A DNA stretch of 64,000 nucleotides, from NCBI GenBank assembly GCA_002633005.1, contig NMRA01000636.1, positions 146,696 through 210,695 on the forward strand, given 5' to 3'. A model generated the notes under the pieces. That model searched no databases. It was not told the origin of the DNA and worked only from the letters and a program-made list of their open reading frames with translations. The stretch's first letter is position 1; every line of letters starts with the position of its first letter. The translations under genes and the position numbers were made by a program. The DNA is from Phoronis australis (lineage: Eukaryota > Phoronida > Phoronidae). This document shows positions 11,461 to 23,127 of the stretch, piece by piece.

Positions 11461-12380
11461 ATCCAAGCCTCCCCTGGATATTGCAATATATGAATTATCT
11501 TCTGAAATCCAACAAAGGAAATTAACGTAAAAAATATGGGGCACTTTCAACATAGACGTCGCACATCACATCTGATGCAAACACAAGTAAACATATTTTT
11601 GAAATTCATCTTGGTACGTGAATTGGGGATAGGCCTATAAAAGATCTTAAACCCAGCCGCAGAGCGTCTAAAGCCGTGCGCCGTACCAGTGTCTACTGGC
11701 AATTCATCGCAGACACAACTGTAACATTCTTCGCTATAGAGATAATAACTCTTGGGCTGTCTCTAGTCACTCCATTCATTCTTGAATGTTGTTCATGTAA
11801 ATTTTGAGTTTGTATGCATTATTCATGGGTCCGTGTGCAAGATTCATACGTGGTTCGACGAACCACGTATCGTGTGAAAGATGCAATACTCAAGCGTATG
11901 ATACTATGGTACCGCTGTTAACATAGCCCTCATGTTAGACTCTCGAAAATGTAAGATTAAAACAACTAAACTGTACTACTATAAAAGAAATGAAGAGGAA
12001 TACATTAACTAATTTTTAATCCCTAGTTCAGCCGCCCCTCACATTTCATTCAGTCGAACACCTACACAACAATATCCACAGTCAAAACAGTTGTGACTGT
12101 TTTAGGTGACAAGAAGAGTTTTTGTCAAATTATTGTCTAGTATATCTCAACCTTATTCCCGAAAATTGAAAGTTTTTACAATGTTTCACTTATGTTTAAC
12201 AAATCCCTTATCTTCATTTTCAGGGAGCTTCAAATAAGAAATATATTAATATACTGTGTAGCAAGAAACAAAAGATTTAGCAGAACCACCTTGGGAAACG
12301 AACAACTGCATGCAAATTTGTTAACTACTCATCCGAGTTTACAGGGGCTGTCATTCAAATAGAATCTCCCGCCACGCATA
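11461..12380. other. No feature recognised
   Basis: Intron sequence with no repeat partner in the window and no coding signal. Confidence 0.4.
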
Positions 12381-15060
12381 AAACAGTTCTGTATGTACCC
12401 TCAGTTTTTTCATTCACCATAATATTGAGACAATGAGGGGTTCATAGGATAGAAAGATGACAGGGAAAACAAAGACAAAAAGCAGTTTTGATCCTGAGGG
12501 AGTTGTTCGTCATGCATATGATTGTTGAGAATATAAATCGGTAAATAAAACAAGAATGGATCAACTGAACTTTGAAATTTTTGGATGTAGTAACTTCCTT
12601 TGTCAACAAAAACAGGAGTCCAAGTCGCTTCAGGCCTCTGTGACTTGTTCACGAACCCAGCAAGATGCCAAAAGGGTAAATCCTCACCCAAATTCATTAA
12701 TTTGATTGGTGGCTTGACATTTCACTATTTCCATCTCATGCACACGACATGTTTTAACCACCAACGCCATTTCTTTTGTCCATTTCGCACTTTGTAAATT
12801 GTTTCATATCTGTACCCTGGCAGGCGGTGTGTACAACAATGAAATGTTGATCTACTTTCAAATTCAGTTGACATTGTGAGAGAATGTACAAATATCGAAC
12901 ATGGTTAAGGCATGTATAAGTTATATTGACCAAACACAAGTTTTTACCGAAAAATTAAGCAGTATCCGTCAAATTTTGAAGACCTGCGACATATTCCACT
13001 TCTTCTCAGCTTTGGCAAATCGATTTAATTTCAACTTACAAACACGAGTTCTCGAAAATGGTATAGCAAATTTTACTGAAACGCTATTAAAATTTTCATA
13101 TTAAACACCTAGTTTTTGCGTACCATAAGAGAGACGAATACGACTGCTACTGCTATTTTTACAACAAGAGGAATGCGAAGCGTTGAAATGCGCCCTCAAA
13201 AGCATCGCAAATTGCTGTCAGAACTTCAGAGAAACAAAGGAAAACAGTACAAAACGAAATTGCCACTTGTAGGCACAACGTCCGTTCAATCCGCCTGACA
13301 GTCATTGTCTGTTATCTTCACATAAATTCACTTACTAAATTTAATAAAGATCCTCCAGTGGATTTTGGAGATACAGTTATGGGAGAAAAAACAAAACAAA
13401 ACTACCACTAGGAGGTGCCACAGTAGTCAGTCGCCATCATCAAACGTCCTCTTCACACTGAAAACATATAGACCAATTTTTAAAACCATTCCCAGAATGA
13501 TTTGGTTGATCGAGGGGTGGACGCCAAAAACAAGATTTGAAAACAGCAAAAATGGCCACCAGATGGCAAAAAATACCTCAATTCCATCACAAAACAGGAT
13601 GATATCGTAGATGCCTATATTCAAACTTTTATAAAAATCTGTTGAGGACCTTTGAAGATACATACTGGTAAACATAAAAAAATAAACTTGCCACTAGGGG
13701 GCACACCAAGTCAGATCGGTCCGAAAGTCGTCGTTGTCTGTTGTCAACATCATATAAATACACTTGCTAAATTAAGTAAAGATCCTGCAAACATTTTAGG
13801 AGATACAGCGATAAGCGCAAAAAACAAAATTGCGACTAGGAGGCGCCACAGTAGTCAAACTCGTCGGAAAATCATGGTCAGCCATCAACTTCATAGTAAA
13901 ACCATATATGCCAATTTTCACAATTATCCTGAAAGCACTTTCGTTGATAGACGAGTGGACGGCAAAAAACATACTTGAAAACAGTAAAAGTGGCCACTAG
14001 GTTGCGCAAACTAGGTAAAATCCATCTGAAAATGGAAAGATAGTGTCACCTCATTAACAGATGCCTGTATGCCAAATTTTATGAAAATACGTGTAGGACC
14101 TTTGAACATAGAGGTAAACGTAAAAACATGAAATTGCCACTAGGTGGCACACTAGTAGTCAGATCCGTCCGAAAGTCGTTGTCGTCTGTTGTCAACATTA
14201 TATAAATACACTTATTAAATTTAGTAAAGATCCTTCTAAAGATACAGCTATGGGCGCAAAAAAAACTGCCACTAGGAGGCGCCACAGTAGTCTAAGTCAT
14301 CAGAAAATCATCGTCAGACGCCAACTTCATAGTAACAACATACATGCCAATTTTCACTATCATCCTTTGAGTGGTTTGGTTGATAGAGGGGTGGACGCAA
14401 AAAAACACACTCGAAGACAGTAACAATGGCCACTAGGTGGCGCAAACTATGTTGAATCCATCCGGAAACGGGAGGACAGCTTCATCTCACTAATAGGTGC
14501 CACTATACCAAATTTAATGAAAATCCGTTCAGGACTTTTGAAGATACAGAGGTAAACATAAAAAATTAAAATTGCCACTAGGGGGCACACCGGTAGTCGG
14601 ATCCGTCCCAAAATTCGCTCATGCCGTCCCATTAACGGAAGGAACACATGTGCAAAATTTCATGAAGATATGTCGATGTGTTTTAGAGGTACAGCAGCAG
14701 ACGCCGGACAGACGGAGATGACGGCATAATGCGTCCACCTATAAATAATTATGTGGGCGCATAAAATACCTTACATTTCATGAGTTAATTTGGCATAGAA
14801 ACAAAACTGAATGGGTGATCAAAAATTTCTAACAGCGTTTTTGAGGTAACTAGAGGAAGTTTTCATTTAAAAAGGGTTCATTAAAATCTACCACGGGGTT
14901 ATTATACTAGAGATGTACCTTTATTAAAAATGAAATTTTGACTTAAAAAAGTGTTAACGTAATAATAAAGGCATATCAATATAAAACTTATTTTTATATC
15001 TCATCTTTTTTCTTTCCGAAAAATATGTACATTTATTAGTTGACATAGCCTGTTTACTCA
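12381..15060 (+). repeat. Interspersed repeat 'X', copy 1 (split by a tandem array)
   Basis: Two pieces, 12,381-13,163 and 14,764-15,060, align in order with 30,112-30,530 plus 32,160-32,720, and in reverse with 35,659-38,440. Landmarks are TTTTGATCCTGAGGGAGTTG (12,482), GGCATGTATAAGTTATATTG (12,908), ACACGAGTTCTCGAAAA (13,043) and AAATTTTGACTTAAAAA (14,933). The other two copies lack the 13.2-14.8 kb array. No conserved protein is evident. Confidence 0.75.
13164..14763 (+). repeat. ~150-bp unit array inserted in repeat X
   Basis: This array has the same unit family as at 1-2,515, with about ten cores (for example CCACTAGGGGGCAC near 13,691 and 14,575, and GGCCACTAGGTTGCGC near 13,993). It ends in ATAAATAATTATGTGGGCGC, a variant of the terminal palindrome. 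Repeat X copies at 32.46 kb and 35.93 kb read straight through the corresponding point (ATTTTTACAA to AAATACCTTA), so the whole array arrived as one insertion. Confidence 0.85.
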
Positions 15061-15365
15061 CACCCCCATGCACTGGTACAGGATGCACCCAAAACTGCAA
15101 TGTAAGAAATTTCCTTGTTGCTACTAAATTTTCTTCTAAAGTTCATGTGAAAAGTTAACTGTTTTGGACATAAATTATAAAACTGCTTTCACAAAGAATA
15201 AATCCAAATACCATAGATCTTTTTATGCATCTAGTATAAAGTTATCAAAAGTCTGATAATCCATGTCCTTTTATCACTACAAAAACATTTAACATATCTA
15301 TACTTTTGGAAAGGCCAGTAATTATCATCCAGACATCAGTTAGGTGCTGAGTGGATGGTATTGTT

Positions 15366-15438
15366 CAGCCAGCCAGCCAGCCAGGCAGGCAGGCAGGCAG
15401 GCAGGCAGACAGGCAGACAGACAGACAGACAGCCAGAC
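15366..15438. repeat. CAGC/CAGG/CAGA tetranucleotide microsatellite
   Basis: About 18 consecutive 4-bp units change from CAGC to CAGG to CAGA along the tract, a graded drift typical of an old microsatellite. Confidence 0.95.
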
Positions 15439-15540
15439 CAGCTGGTAGGAGAATGTAATAACCAACAATTATAGCACTTTCACCAGCAGTAGGAAAAACA
15501 CCAATAATGTAAATAGTTACAAGCTTGCTCGATATTTTAG

Positions 15541-15918
15541 TTATCCTAAAACTGCTGGGTTTTTTGCCAGCACTTTTGTAGCTAGTTCGTTTACTTCAAA
15601 TGCCTCACGTGTGAAGATGCCTTCATTTAATATGGCACTTATCAATTTTTGGCGGAGAGTGTATGGTGTTTTGACACCAATTTTCACTTCACAATGATTT
15701 GAATGGTCACGAACGATAACTGTTGGCAAAAATGTCCCCCTTGTCTGTGTGGCTAAAGCAACTTTTGCTAGCTTAGGACAACAGTTAAACTTGATTGTAA
15801 AGGGTGAGGCACAAGTTATCTGAAACTTGGCAAACCCAATGAAGTTAGTCTGGATATTGCAATTACAATTAAGAAAACTAAAATCACAACTAGGGGACAA
15901 TGCAGCAGTCAGATCCAT
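15541..15918 (-). CDS. Unknown open frame, coding-like fragment
   Basis: A 125-codon minus-strand frame. Its first ~25 residues come from a piece of the ~150-bp repeat family (15,880-15,918), but the rest has a protein-like composition, with TFLPTVIVRDHSNHCEVKIG followed by an apparent amphipathic stretch (RQKLISAILNEGIF) and ending KVLAKNPAVLG. I do not recognise a family. It could be a transposon-derived fragment or an exon of an unrelated gene inside PTP4A intron 1. There is no second copy in the window to test conservation. Confidence 0.25.
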   Translation of the reverse strand: MDLTAALSPSCDFSFLNCNCNIQTNFIGFAKFQITCASPFTIKFNCCPKLAKVALATQTRGTFLPTVIVRDHSNHCEVKIGVKTPYTLRQKLISAILNEGIFTREAFEVNELATKVLAKNPAVLG

Positions 15919-16153
15919 CCAACAATTGACATGTCATGACATGTCATGCACACCTTACAGTGCTCGACGCTTAACTTAAAGGCAAAGGCAACCTTTTTTC
16001 ATGTCAGTTTTAGCAAAAATAAGGTTCGTTGATTATCCCAGACACATTTTTTACTTAATTACAGCTTTTAGTAATTTGATTAATTTCTCGTCCTCTACTC
16101 AGGAAGTGACATTTTGGGAGACAGACTTTTTCTGCCAATTTCTTTTCATTATA

Positions 16154-16662
16154 CAGGGCTTGGAATGACCAATGACAAAAAACGCGGAAACCTTTACGGC
16201 CCAAAACGTGCGCGCAACCCAGCCTTGAAATAGTCGATGTGAACCTTTCGCCGACAAAAATCGGTACAACTAAAAAAAAGAAAACGTTACCACCATCAGT
16301 AGCATGTGTCTGCGTCTTTTTATCTCGTCCATCCACTCCTCCACTCCCAACCCACACATTTTTGGCTGCAGAGCCGTAGTATTTGTCACCGCGGTTTACA
16401 ATCACACGAGACGCCATTGAAAATCCCACCACGCTATCCCAGATGCCCCGGCAATGTTGACAATTTACGTTCCTCTGAAACATAAAGAGCAACTTCCGCT
16501 TTTCGAGGTGAACGTCGTCAGCAACGCCGCGGTAAGAAAGCAATTTGCCGCGGAAATTTTACATCAAATCCAATTTTTTTATGCGGAAATATAATAAAAT
16601 GCGCGGACAGAACATTTGAAAAAAGCATAAATCCGCGTTTCCGTGGAAAATTCCAAGCCCTG
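16154..16662. mobile_element. hAT-like MITE with 6-bp TSD, nested in Kolobok copy 1
   Basis: The termini are CAGGGCTTGGAAT and its exact inverse. ATTATA is duplicated on both sides (16,148-16,153 and 16,663-16,668). The other Kolobok copies lack the insert. The interior reads on the minus strand as a frame containing MASRVIVNRGDKYYG, which is shared with the second copy at 33,763. The 6-bp duplication fits hAT-like families that make short duplications; that placement is inference. Confidence 0.88.
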
Positions 16663-16760
16663 ATTATAGTCTGACTGTGAGAGCTGTCGAGTCAGTCATT
16701 GTTCTACCTCGGTTGTGATAAGTTTGGCCGTCGTTTGCTTTTGTTAACAAGTCAGTCAAC

Positions 16761-17510
16761 ATGCCACGCTGTTGCTGCGTGCCATGATGTACTCATTATC
16801 GTCTCACACGTGCTTTGGGTACCTTGCATCGCTTTCCGAAGGATGACACACTTCGCCGTACTTGGCTAGCTTGTTCATGTGAAGAATGCAGCGCTACTTG
16901 TCCAAGCAACGTACAAAGCAGTGGAGGGTTATCAAGTGTGTGGCAAGCATTTTCTGCCGTCAGATTACAACAGAGATATGTACGCTGAATTGATGAAGGT
17001 CGCTGTGAAACAACACCTGAAGAAGGGTACCACGTTGTTGTTGATTCCCGGCAGAGCCCCGTCGCCATCCCCAAGAAGTGCGTTTTTGAAGCGAGAAGCC
17101 TCGCAAACTGTGGCCACTATATACAGTGACAAGTGGCACTTCATCTACTGTCACTCGTGCCTCCGAACATACCCCATAGCGTGCAATTTCGGGAACTAGC
17201 AGTGATTCGTCCTGTGCTGTTGTCTCTAGCCCAGAGGCTGCAAGCAGCCCTGCAGCGATGTTGAGTAGTGGGAGTGAGGCCCAGTTCAACACCCAGTAAA
17301 GAGGACAGTTCGTCATCCAATGAAAAGATCGGTGAGCCAAAGACTCATAAGTTTATTGTGGACTTGTATTGGAGATATTTAGAAGGTGCCAGGTGTGTGG
17401 CGAGGGAGTCATACGGTGGGATGTAAGCAGCTTGGGTGCTCCGATCACCCTCCAGTGGGAGTGTGTCGTGGGACACTCGGGCAAGTGGGACAGTTCTTCC
17501 TCTGCACGTG
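16761..17510 (+). pseudogene. Kolobok-like THAP transposase pseudogene, copy 1
   Basis: ATG at 16,761 opens MPRCCCVP, then a stop replaces the Gly before CTHYRLTRALG. The THAP signature continues with HRFPKDDTLRRTWL and, after a shift, a readable VCGKHFLPSDYNRD (C-x2-H and the AVPTIF-like end). Later come a Ser/Pro-rich linker and a Cys pair, CQVCGEG, followed by ECVVGHSGKWDS, a zinc-binding segment seen in THAP/Kolobok transposases. The catalytic part is absent because the element was cut down and fused to an inverted left end. Stops and shifts make it non-functional. Confidence 0.8.
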
Positions 17511-17813
17511 AGACGATAATGAGTACGCAGCAACAGCGTGGCATGTTGACTGACTCATAAGCAAAAGCAAACGACGACCGAAGTTATCACAACCAAGATA
17601 GAACAATGACTGACTCGACTGCTCTCACAGTCAGACTATATGAAAAGAAATTGGCGCGAAATTCTTGCCTCCCAAAACATCACTTCCGGAGTAGATGACG
17701 AGCAATTAATTAAACTACGAAAAGCTGTAAATAAGTGAAAAATATGTCTGGGATAATCAACGAACCTTATTTTTGCTAAAAATGACATGAAAAAAGGTTG
17801 TCTTCGCCTTTAA

Positions 17814-19178
17814 TGCCAATTTGACAAATGCGACTGAGCACAAATTCTAGGTCACCCAAAGAGAATTTAAGTTGCCAAAACTGAAGATCCCAAAATTGAG
17901 GTCGGAGGTCGCAACCCCAAAAACAACGTCGAACTGCTGTCGATAATTAAAAATTATACACATCTGTCCCATTTTTCCTGTAAATATACAGCATTCACTG
18001 GGAATTGCAGTATACACATCGCCAGGTCAGACAATCCAAGGCTGCCATCAACTGCCCAATCATTTAAAAAATGTTTACCCAAGTTTACAATTTATTCGGA
18101 TATGTTTCTGACTTGAATATTGGTTTGCTCACCCTAACTCAATCTAACTGAATTCATCTTATCTACAGAGAACGCCGACCATGGGAAACACTGGAGGCGC
18201 ATGTTTCATGGACCGACCCTGTCCGATTTTTACCGAACACTTCTAACTTCCCTGTTTACTTCCTGTAGTAATTTGAGCATGTGTTTGATATGTACTGATT
18301 GCTGAGGTTGGCAAATGCACCCATTTCCTGACAGACAGAACAATTGTGAACCAAGACAGTGAATCTGGGGAAAATGTTGTTAATTTTAAGTCACCACAGA
18401 TTATGAATCAAATTTTGGATGAATAATTGTCCCACTTTGATACTCACTGTGGGGACTTCGGAATTTTTCCCAGATTACCAAGCACAACATGAGGTCATTG
18501 CAGGTTGCCAAATCGAGCATAGCCTTAATAAAAGCTCATTTGCCATGATTCTTCAGACGCACAGACACGAAAATAAACTTAGTTCACTGACTCACAAGTC
18601 ATAAGAAAAGTACAAACTCCATGACTATGTATTCTCTTAAGTAGAGGAGGCAGTACAGTCTAGTTATTTTAGAAGGTCTACTTCCTGCTAGACCCTTGAG
18701 TCATATCTGTAGCTCCTCAGCACAAAAATGGTTCCAGGTCATCATTGTAATGGGCCCACCTGAGCAACCTATGCACGTCTGATAAAACGAGTATCAGACT
18801 TCCACCAAATATTTTTTTATTCCGTTGAAGTAGTCAATGAGCAAATTATGAATTGTGAGCACGCAAGATGTGTTGAACAAATTCAGGAACATTTATAGCA
18901 GTGTGCGAGCCTTGTTTATGAGTTGGCTAACTAAATTTATCGGGCCAATGTGCCACATTCACAAGTCCAGAACTATACAAGAGTGCAGCAGTGGTGTTCA
19001 TCAAGCAGCTTACGAATTTCATTACATCATGAATCAGTTCTATAATTTTCTTATTATTTTCTTTAAAGAAAAGTACATGTGTATGAAAGTTCATTGGTCA
19101 ACTTTCAAAAATGCAAAAGGTGACATTAAAGCGTGCTGATAATGGCCGTCTAAAACACTCTACCTTGTTATCACATAC
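17814..19178. other. PTP4A intron 1, no feature seen
   Basis: Sequence between Kolobok copy 1 and PTP4A exon 1. The frames at 18,419-18,604 and 18,855-19,139 have no recognisable content. Confidence 0.45.
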
Positions 19179-19331
19179 CTCCACATATTTGTCCATTGTG
19201 GCATCAGTGGGCCGGTCCGTGATCAGAAACCTCATCTGCTTGAACTTGATCTCCGCCGGCGCCGGCCTCCGCGACTTGATGCCACTCGACATCGTGGTGG
19301 TGACCTCTGGTGACGATTTGGTGACACGCAT
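19179..19331 (-). CDS. PTP4A: PTP4A/PRL phosphatase, coding exon 1
   Basis: On the minus strand the frame reads MSSGIKSRRPAPAEIKFKQM, then RFLITDRPTDATMDKYVE, and stops at a consensus donor GTATGT (19,178 downwards). RPAP.EI....MRFLIT..PT.AT is the hallmark N-terminus of PRL phosphatases. An in-frame ATG at 19,331 would add 13 residues (MRVTKSSPEVTTT). The ATG at 19,292 gives the usual family length, so I favour it and give the longer span because the upstream one cannot be excluded. A possible 5'UTR acceptor (TATACAG) lies near 19,347, so the promoter may be further right. The intron to exon 2 is 15,740 bp, phase 0, and is stuffed with transposons. Confidence 0.93.
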
Positions 19332-20798
19332 CGATTCCGTGATTGGCCTGTATACAAGGCACATGTAAGCGTAGCGAAGGCTAATCTCAATACAATTGTA
19401 CAGCACTTAAAGAGTCCGTCGACGAGGGCTCTCCTCTCTTTGCAGTCGGTTTTCTACTAAAACGATACCCCAACAAAGCTTTACCCCATCTGTACATGGA
19501 CCGAATTAACTGCGGCTACCTCACCCCATACAAAAGCGTAACAGCAACAATGTTGAGTTTGTGTTCCCCTATTAGATTGACCTGTTCGTGGAAACAAGTT
19601 CTCGTCTTTTTCTCTACTCGTCGTGTTGGCCTTGGCAGAAGTCTCCACTGTTGACAACAAACTCCATCCAGCTATGGCCGAATTCACCGAAGAACTGTAA
19701 CAAGGACAATAATAAAAGTGGTGTGAGAGAAAGGAAAACATGGATATCAGTTATGCACCAGCACCGCAACGCAAGTGTGAAATACTGCACAACAGTGACA
19801 GAAAACACTTTAGATACAGTTAAAAACCTTCATAAATTTTCGCTAATTTGACAAACAGTATTAGTGATAAGTGAATTTTTTCACTTTTTCATCAAGATAA
19901 GTAGCACAAAATTAATGCTTGATAAACATTTTCAAGTCACATGTGAGCAACAAACAAAGAGATCATTTGACCACAAAAAGTCGATGACATTGGAATCATC
20001 ATTTCTAAGTTTGGTCTTTGCTCATTCAAGAACAACAATGGAGATAAAATCCTATAATACCCTCTGTTAACAGCCAATGCCTTAAACTGTCATTAAGAGG
20101 AGAGAGGTACTTTTTGACTGTTATTTTGAGTTATAGTAAATTAACTATGTCATCATTTTTTCAGGCAATGTCACCGATACACGTATGAAAACGTAGCACA
20201 AAGTTTTAACAAGTATGCACCCCAAGAATCTTATTAATGTGACAAAACGCAACAACCATTTCTTAAATTTCTTTTCAAATTGATCAGATGTTCGTAAACA
20301 TGATCACCATGGAAACAATGATCAACAAAAATGGTACTTCAACCCCGACTGCCATTTATTCTTCCAAGAACAACATGGAAACTATCATGGGAATATAGTG
20401 CTAGTACTGTAATTTGCTCTAAGAAACACTATCTGAACAACCATATCAACAAAAACAAAGCTTAATTAATAAGATAAAGACAATGAGATAAAGACAATGA
20501 GACCTGTTTATGTTTTGTAAGTGGCTATTCAACAAACTAACATACATTTCTACCAAAGTTGCTTCACTTCACATCAAGTATTTGACAACAGGAATGAGAC
20601 AAAACATCGATTCATTCGAGGAAACTAATGGAAAACCAAACAATAAATGCCCAGCTCAAGACAATGTATTCCAGTTGGCAAAATGAATAACATTACTCAT
20701 TACTTACATACAAACAAGGAGCTTAGTTCACAAAGACTTTGATATGCACAAGAAGCCTATTATTGCCCAGGCAGCAGTGAAACTGTGGCAGATTCACA

Positions 20799-20832
<34 letters not shown>

Positions 20833-21984
20833 TTACAGGGAGGAATCTTGTCTGTGATGATTTGCAGCATACCTCTGACCTGGTATTGACCCTGGGTAGT
20901 CAAGGAAGAAACCAAGGGCAAATACATACAGGATCTACATTTAACACTGGTGTTTACAACTGGATCTGCACAGGAGTGGTAGGGTAGGCTGTGAAAACAA
21001 CAAGAAAATTGACACCACTGACAAGGTTCTATTTTAACTTGTAGAGCTGCCTTGTAGATCTTGATTCCTCAAAACTCAGACCAGTAGTGGTAGAAACAGT
21101 ACAAAAATACATTGCAGTCATGATGAAACCGACGAACATAGCCGAGAAACGTTTTCAAACTTGTGATTTCAGGTTTCATTCAGTCACAGACAAGACATCC
21201 ACTGGTAAATCTTTTAAGCAGAGAACATTAACCTTACAAATATCAGCTCAATGACCAATTAAGCACACGGTCACCGACTGTATTTATTCCTCTTCCACGG
21301 AAAACCCGAATTCAAACAACTATCAAACATCAATGCTTAAGATGAGGCAATTGGAGCTCTCCAGCGTGTAATCAATATTTTGTAATGAAAATGCAGAAAT
21401 TAAAGAGACTGGCACAATCATATAAATTAAGTATAAATGCATGACACGATATATAGTGAACTGGACATCCAACAAATAAAAGCGGAATGCGATATCCCAT
21501 TTCTTTAGATTATCATCACTGCCTGGTTGCAACCAGGAAAATCATGAACTCTACATCGTTAAGCCTCTGCCTGCAGCCATCCTCTTTGGATCACAAGATC
21601 AATCATTGGTGCTTGAACCAGATCCTTGAAAAACAGGGATGTGACTTTTGGGCACCCCGCAAATAACTTTAGACTAGAGACAACTGTCAAACCTTGTGGC
21701 ATGCTTTAAGTAATCTTTTGAATTTCATGTGCCATAGATTGGTTCCTTTTTCAAGCTGAGCCTCATGCTTGCCTGTTTAGGGTCCTACTCTTGGGAAGAA
21801 CTGCAATATGCTTTAATGCTTAGACCTCAGAGCTTAGACTAACTACCCTAACTTTGTATTCTCAGATCAGGGCAACTTGAAAAGTGTCTGTTAAGAAACC
21901 CTGAGAGTGAACATGTGCAATTTATCTCTCAACAATTTAACTAGGTATGCCCACTAAGGATAAGAACCTATTTATGTTGTTTCA
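19332..21984. other. Upstream region of PTP4A; no second gene seen
   Basis: AT-rich sequence with a (GA)n tract at about 20,802-20,830 but no recognisable exon. No TATA box or other promoter element stands out near 19.4 kb, which fits a 5'UTR exon located elsewhere. Confidence 0.4.
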
Positions 21985-22342
21985 AGGCCCTTTCATATTG
22001 ACTTAACTCAGGTCTGAGCAGAGCGTCGACATAAACAGCGCAGTTAACTGGACCGTTCATACTGGCTTCGGTAGTTAAAGGCGAAGGCAACCTTTTTTCA
22101 TGTCATTTTAAGCTAAAATAAGGTTGGTTGGTTATCCTAGACATATTTTCCACTTAATTACAGCTTTTCGTAATTTTGTTAATTACTCGTCCGCTACTCC
22201 GGAAGTGACGTTTTAGGAGGCAAGCATTTCGCGCCAATTTCTTTTCATATAGTCTGACTGTGAGAGCTGCCAGTCAGTCATTGTTCTACCTCGGTTGTGT
22301 TAAGTTACGTCGTTGTTTGCTTTCATTTACTAATCAGTCAAC

Positions 22343-23120
22343 ATGCCATACTGTTGCTGGGTACCGGGATGTACTAATTATCGTCTCACGCGCGCTTTGG
22401 GAGTACCTTAGCATCGCTTTCCGATGGATGACACACTTCGCCGTACTTGGCTCGTTCGTGTGAAGAACGCAGCATTACCCGTCCACGCAACGTACAAAGC
22501 AGTCGAGAATTACCGTGTGTGTGGCAAGCACTTTCTGCCGTCCGATTACGAAAGGGATTTGTACGCTTAACTGATGAAGATCCCTGCGAAACAACGCCTG
22601 ATGAAGGATGCCATTCCGTCTGTGTTAATTCCCGGCAGTGCCCCGTCGCCACCCCCGAGAAGTGCGTTTTTGAAGAGAGAAGCCTCGCGAGCTGTGGCCA
22701 GTACAGTGACTGGAGCCAGTGGAGGCACTTCATCCACTGTCACCCGTGCCTCCGAACGTACCCCAGTGCGTGCCATTCCTTGAACCAGTAGTGATTCGCC
22801 CTGTGCTGTTTTCTCCAGCCCAGAGCCTCTAAGCAGCCCTGCAGCGATATTGAGTAGTGGGAGTGATTACAGGCCCAGTTCGACACCCAGTGAAGAGGAC
22901 AGTTCGTCGTCCAATCAACTGATCGGTGAGCCAAACTTTGATAAGTTTATTGTGGACTTGTCTAAAGTGTTGGAGCTATTTAGAAGGTGCCAGGTGTGTG
23001 GCGAGGGAGTCACACAACACGATGTAGCAGTTTGGGTGCTCAGGTCACCATCCAGTTGGAGTGTGTCGCAGGACACTCTGGCAACTGGGACAGTTGTTCC
23101 TCTGCCCGTGGTATGCCGGA
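22343..23120 (+). pseudogene. Kolobok-like THAP transposase pseudogene, copy 2
   Basis: This is the best-preserved reading of the family. ATG at 22,343 gives MPYCCWVPGCTNYRLTRALG, then one stop (TAG), then HRFPMDDTLRRTWLVRVKNA and VCGKHFLPSDYERDLYA before a second stop (TAA). The C-x4-C...W...C-x2-H THAP zinc pattern is complete, and no shift is needed up to about codon 130. A Ser/Pro linker leads to GEPNFDKFIVDLSKVLELF and the zinc segment CQVCGEG...ECVAGHSGNWDS near 22,990-23,090. THAP domains bind DNA, here probably the TIR. The DDE core is deleted. Confidence 0.85.
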
Positions 23121-23127
23121 GGGCCAC

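Larger units (their letters stand above)
15980..17809 (+). mobile_element. Kolobok-like transposon copy 1 (long-TIR derivative)
   Basis: The element is flanked by TTAA at 15,976-15,979 and 17,810-17,813 and begins AGGCAAAGGCAACC. The TTAA target, AGG termini and a THAP-domain gene together fit the Kolobok superfamily. The left arm contains the THAP start. The right end is not the natural one: from about 17,510 it is an inverted copy of the left end, including the start-codon region, so the TIRs are about 300 bp. A hAT-like MITE is inserted at 16,154-16,662. The copy cannot move by itself. Confidence 0.88.

Noticed and set aside
16055-16543. 162-codon minus frame as a gene
   Set aside because: It spans the junction between the Kolobok arm and a nested MITE; only the MITE part is repeated elsewhere.
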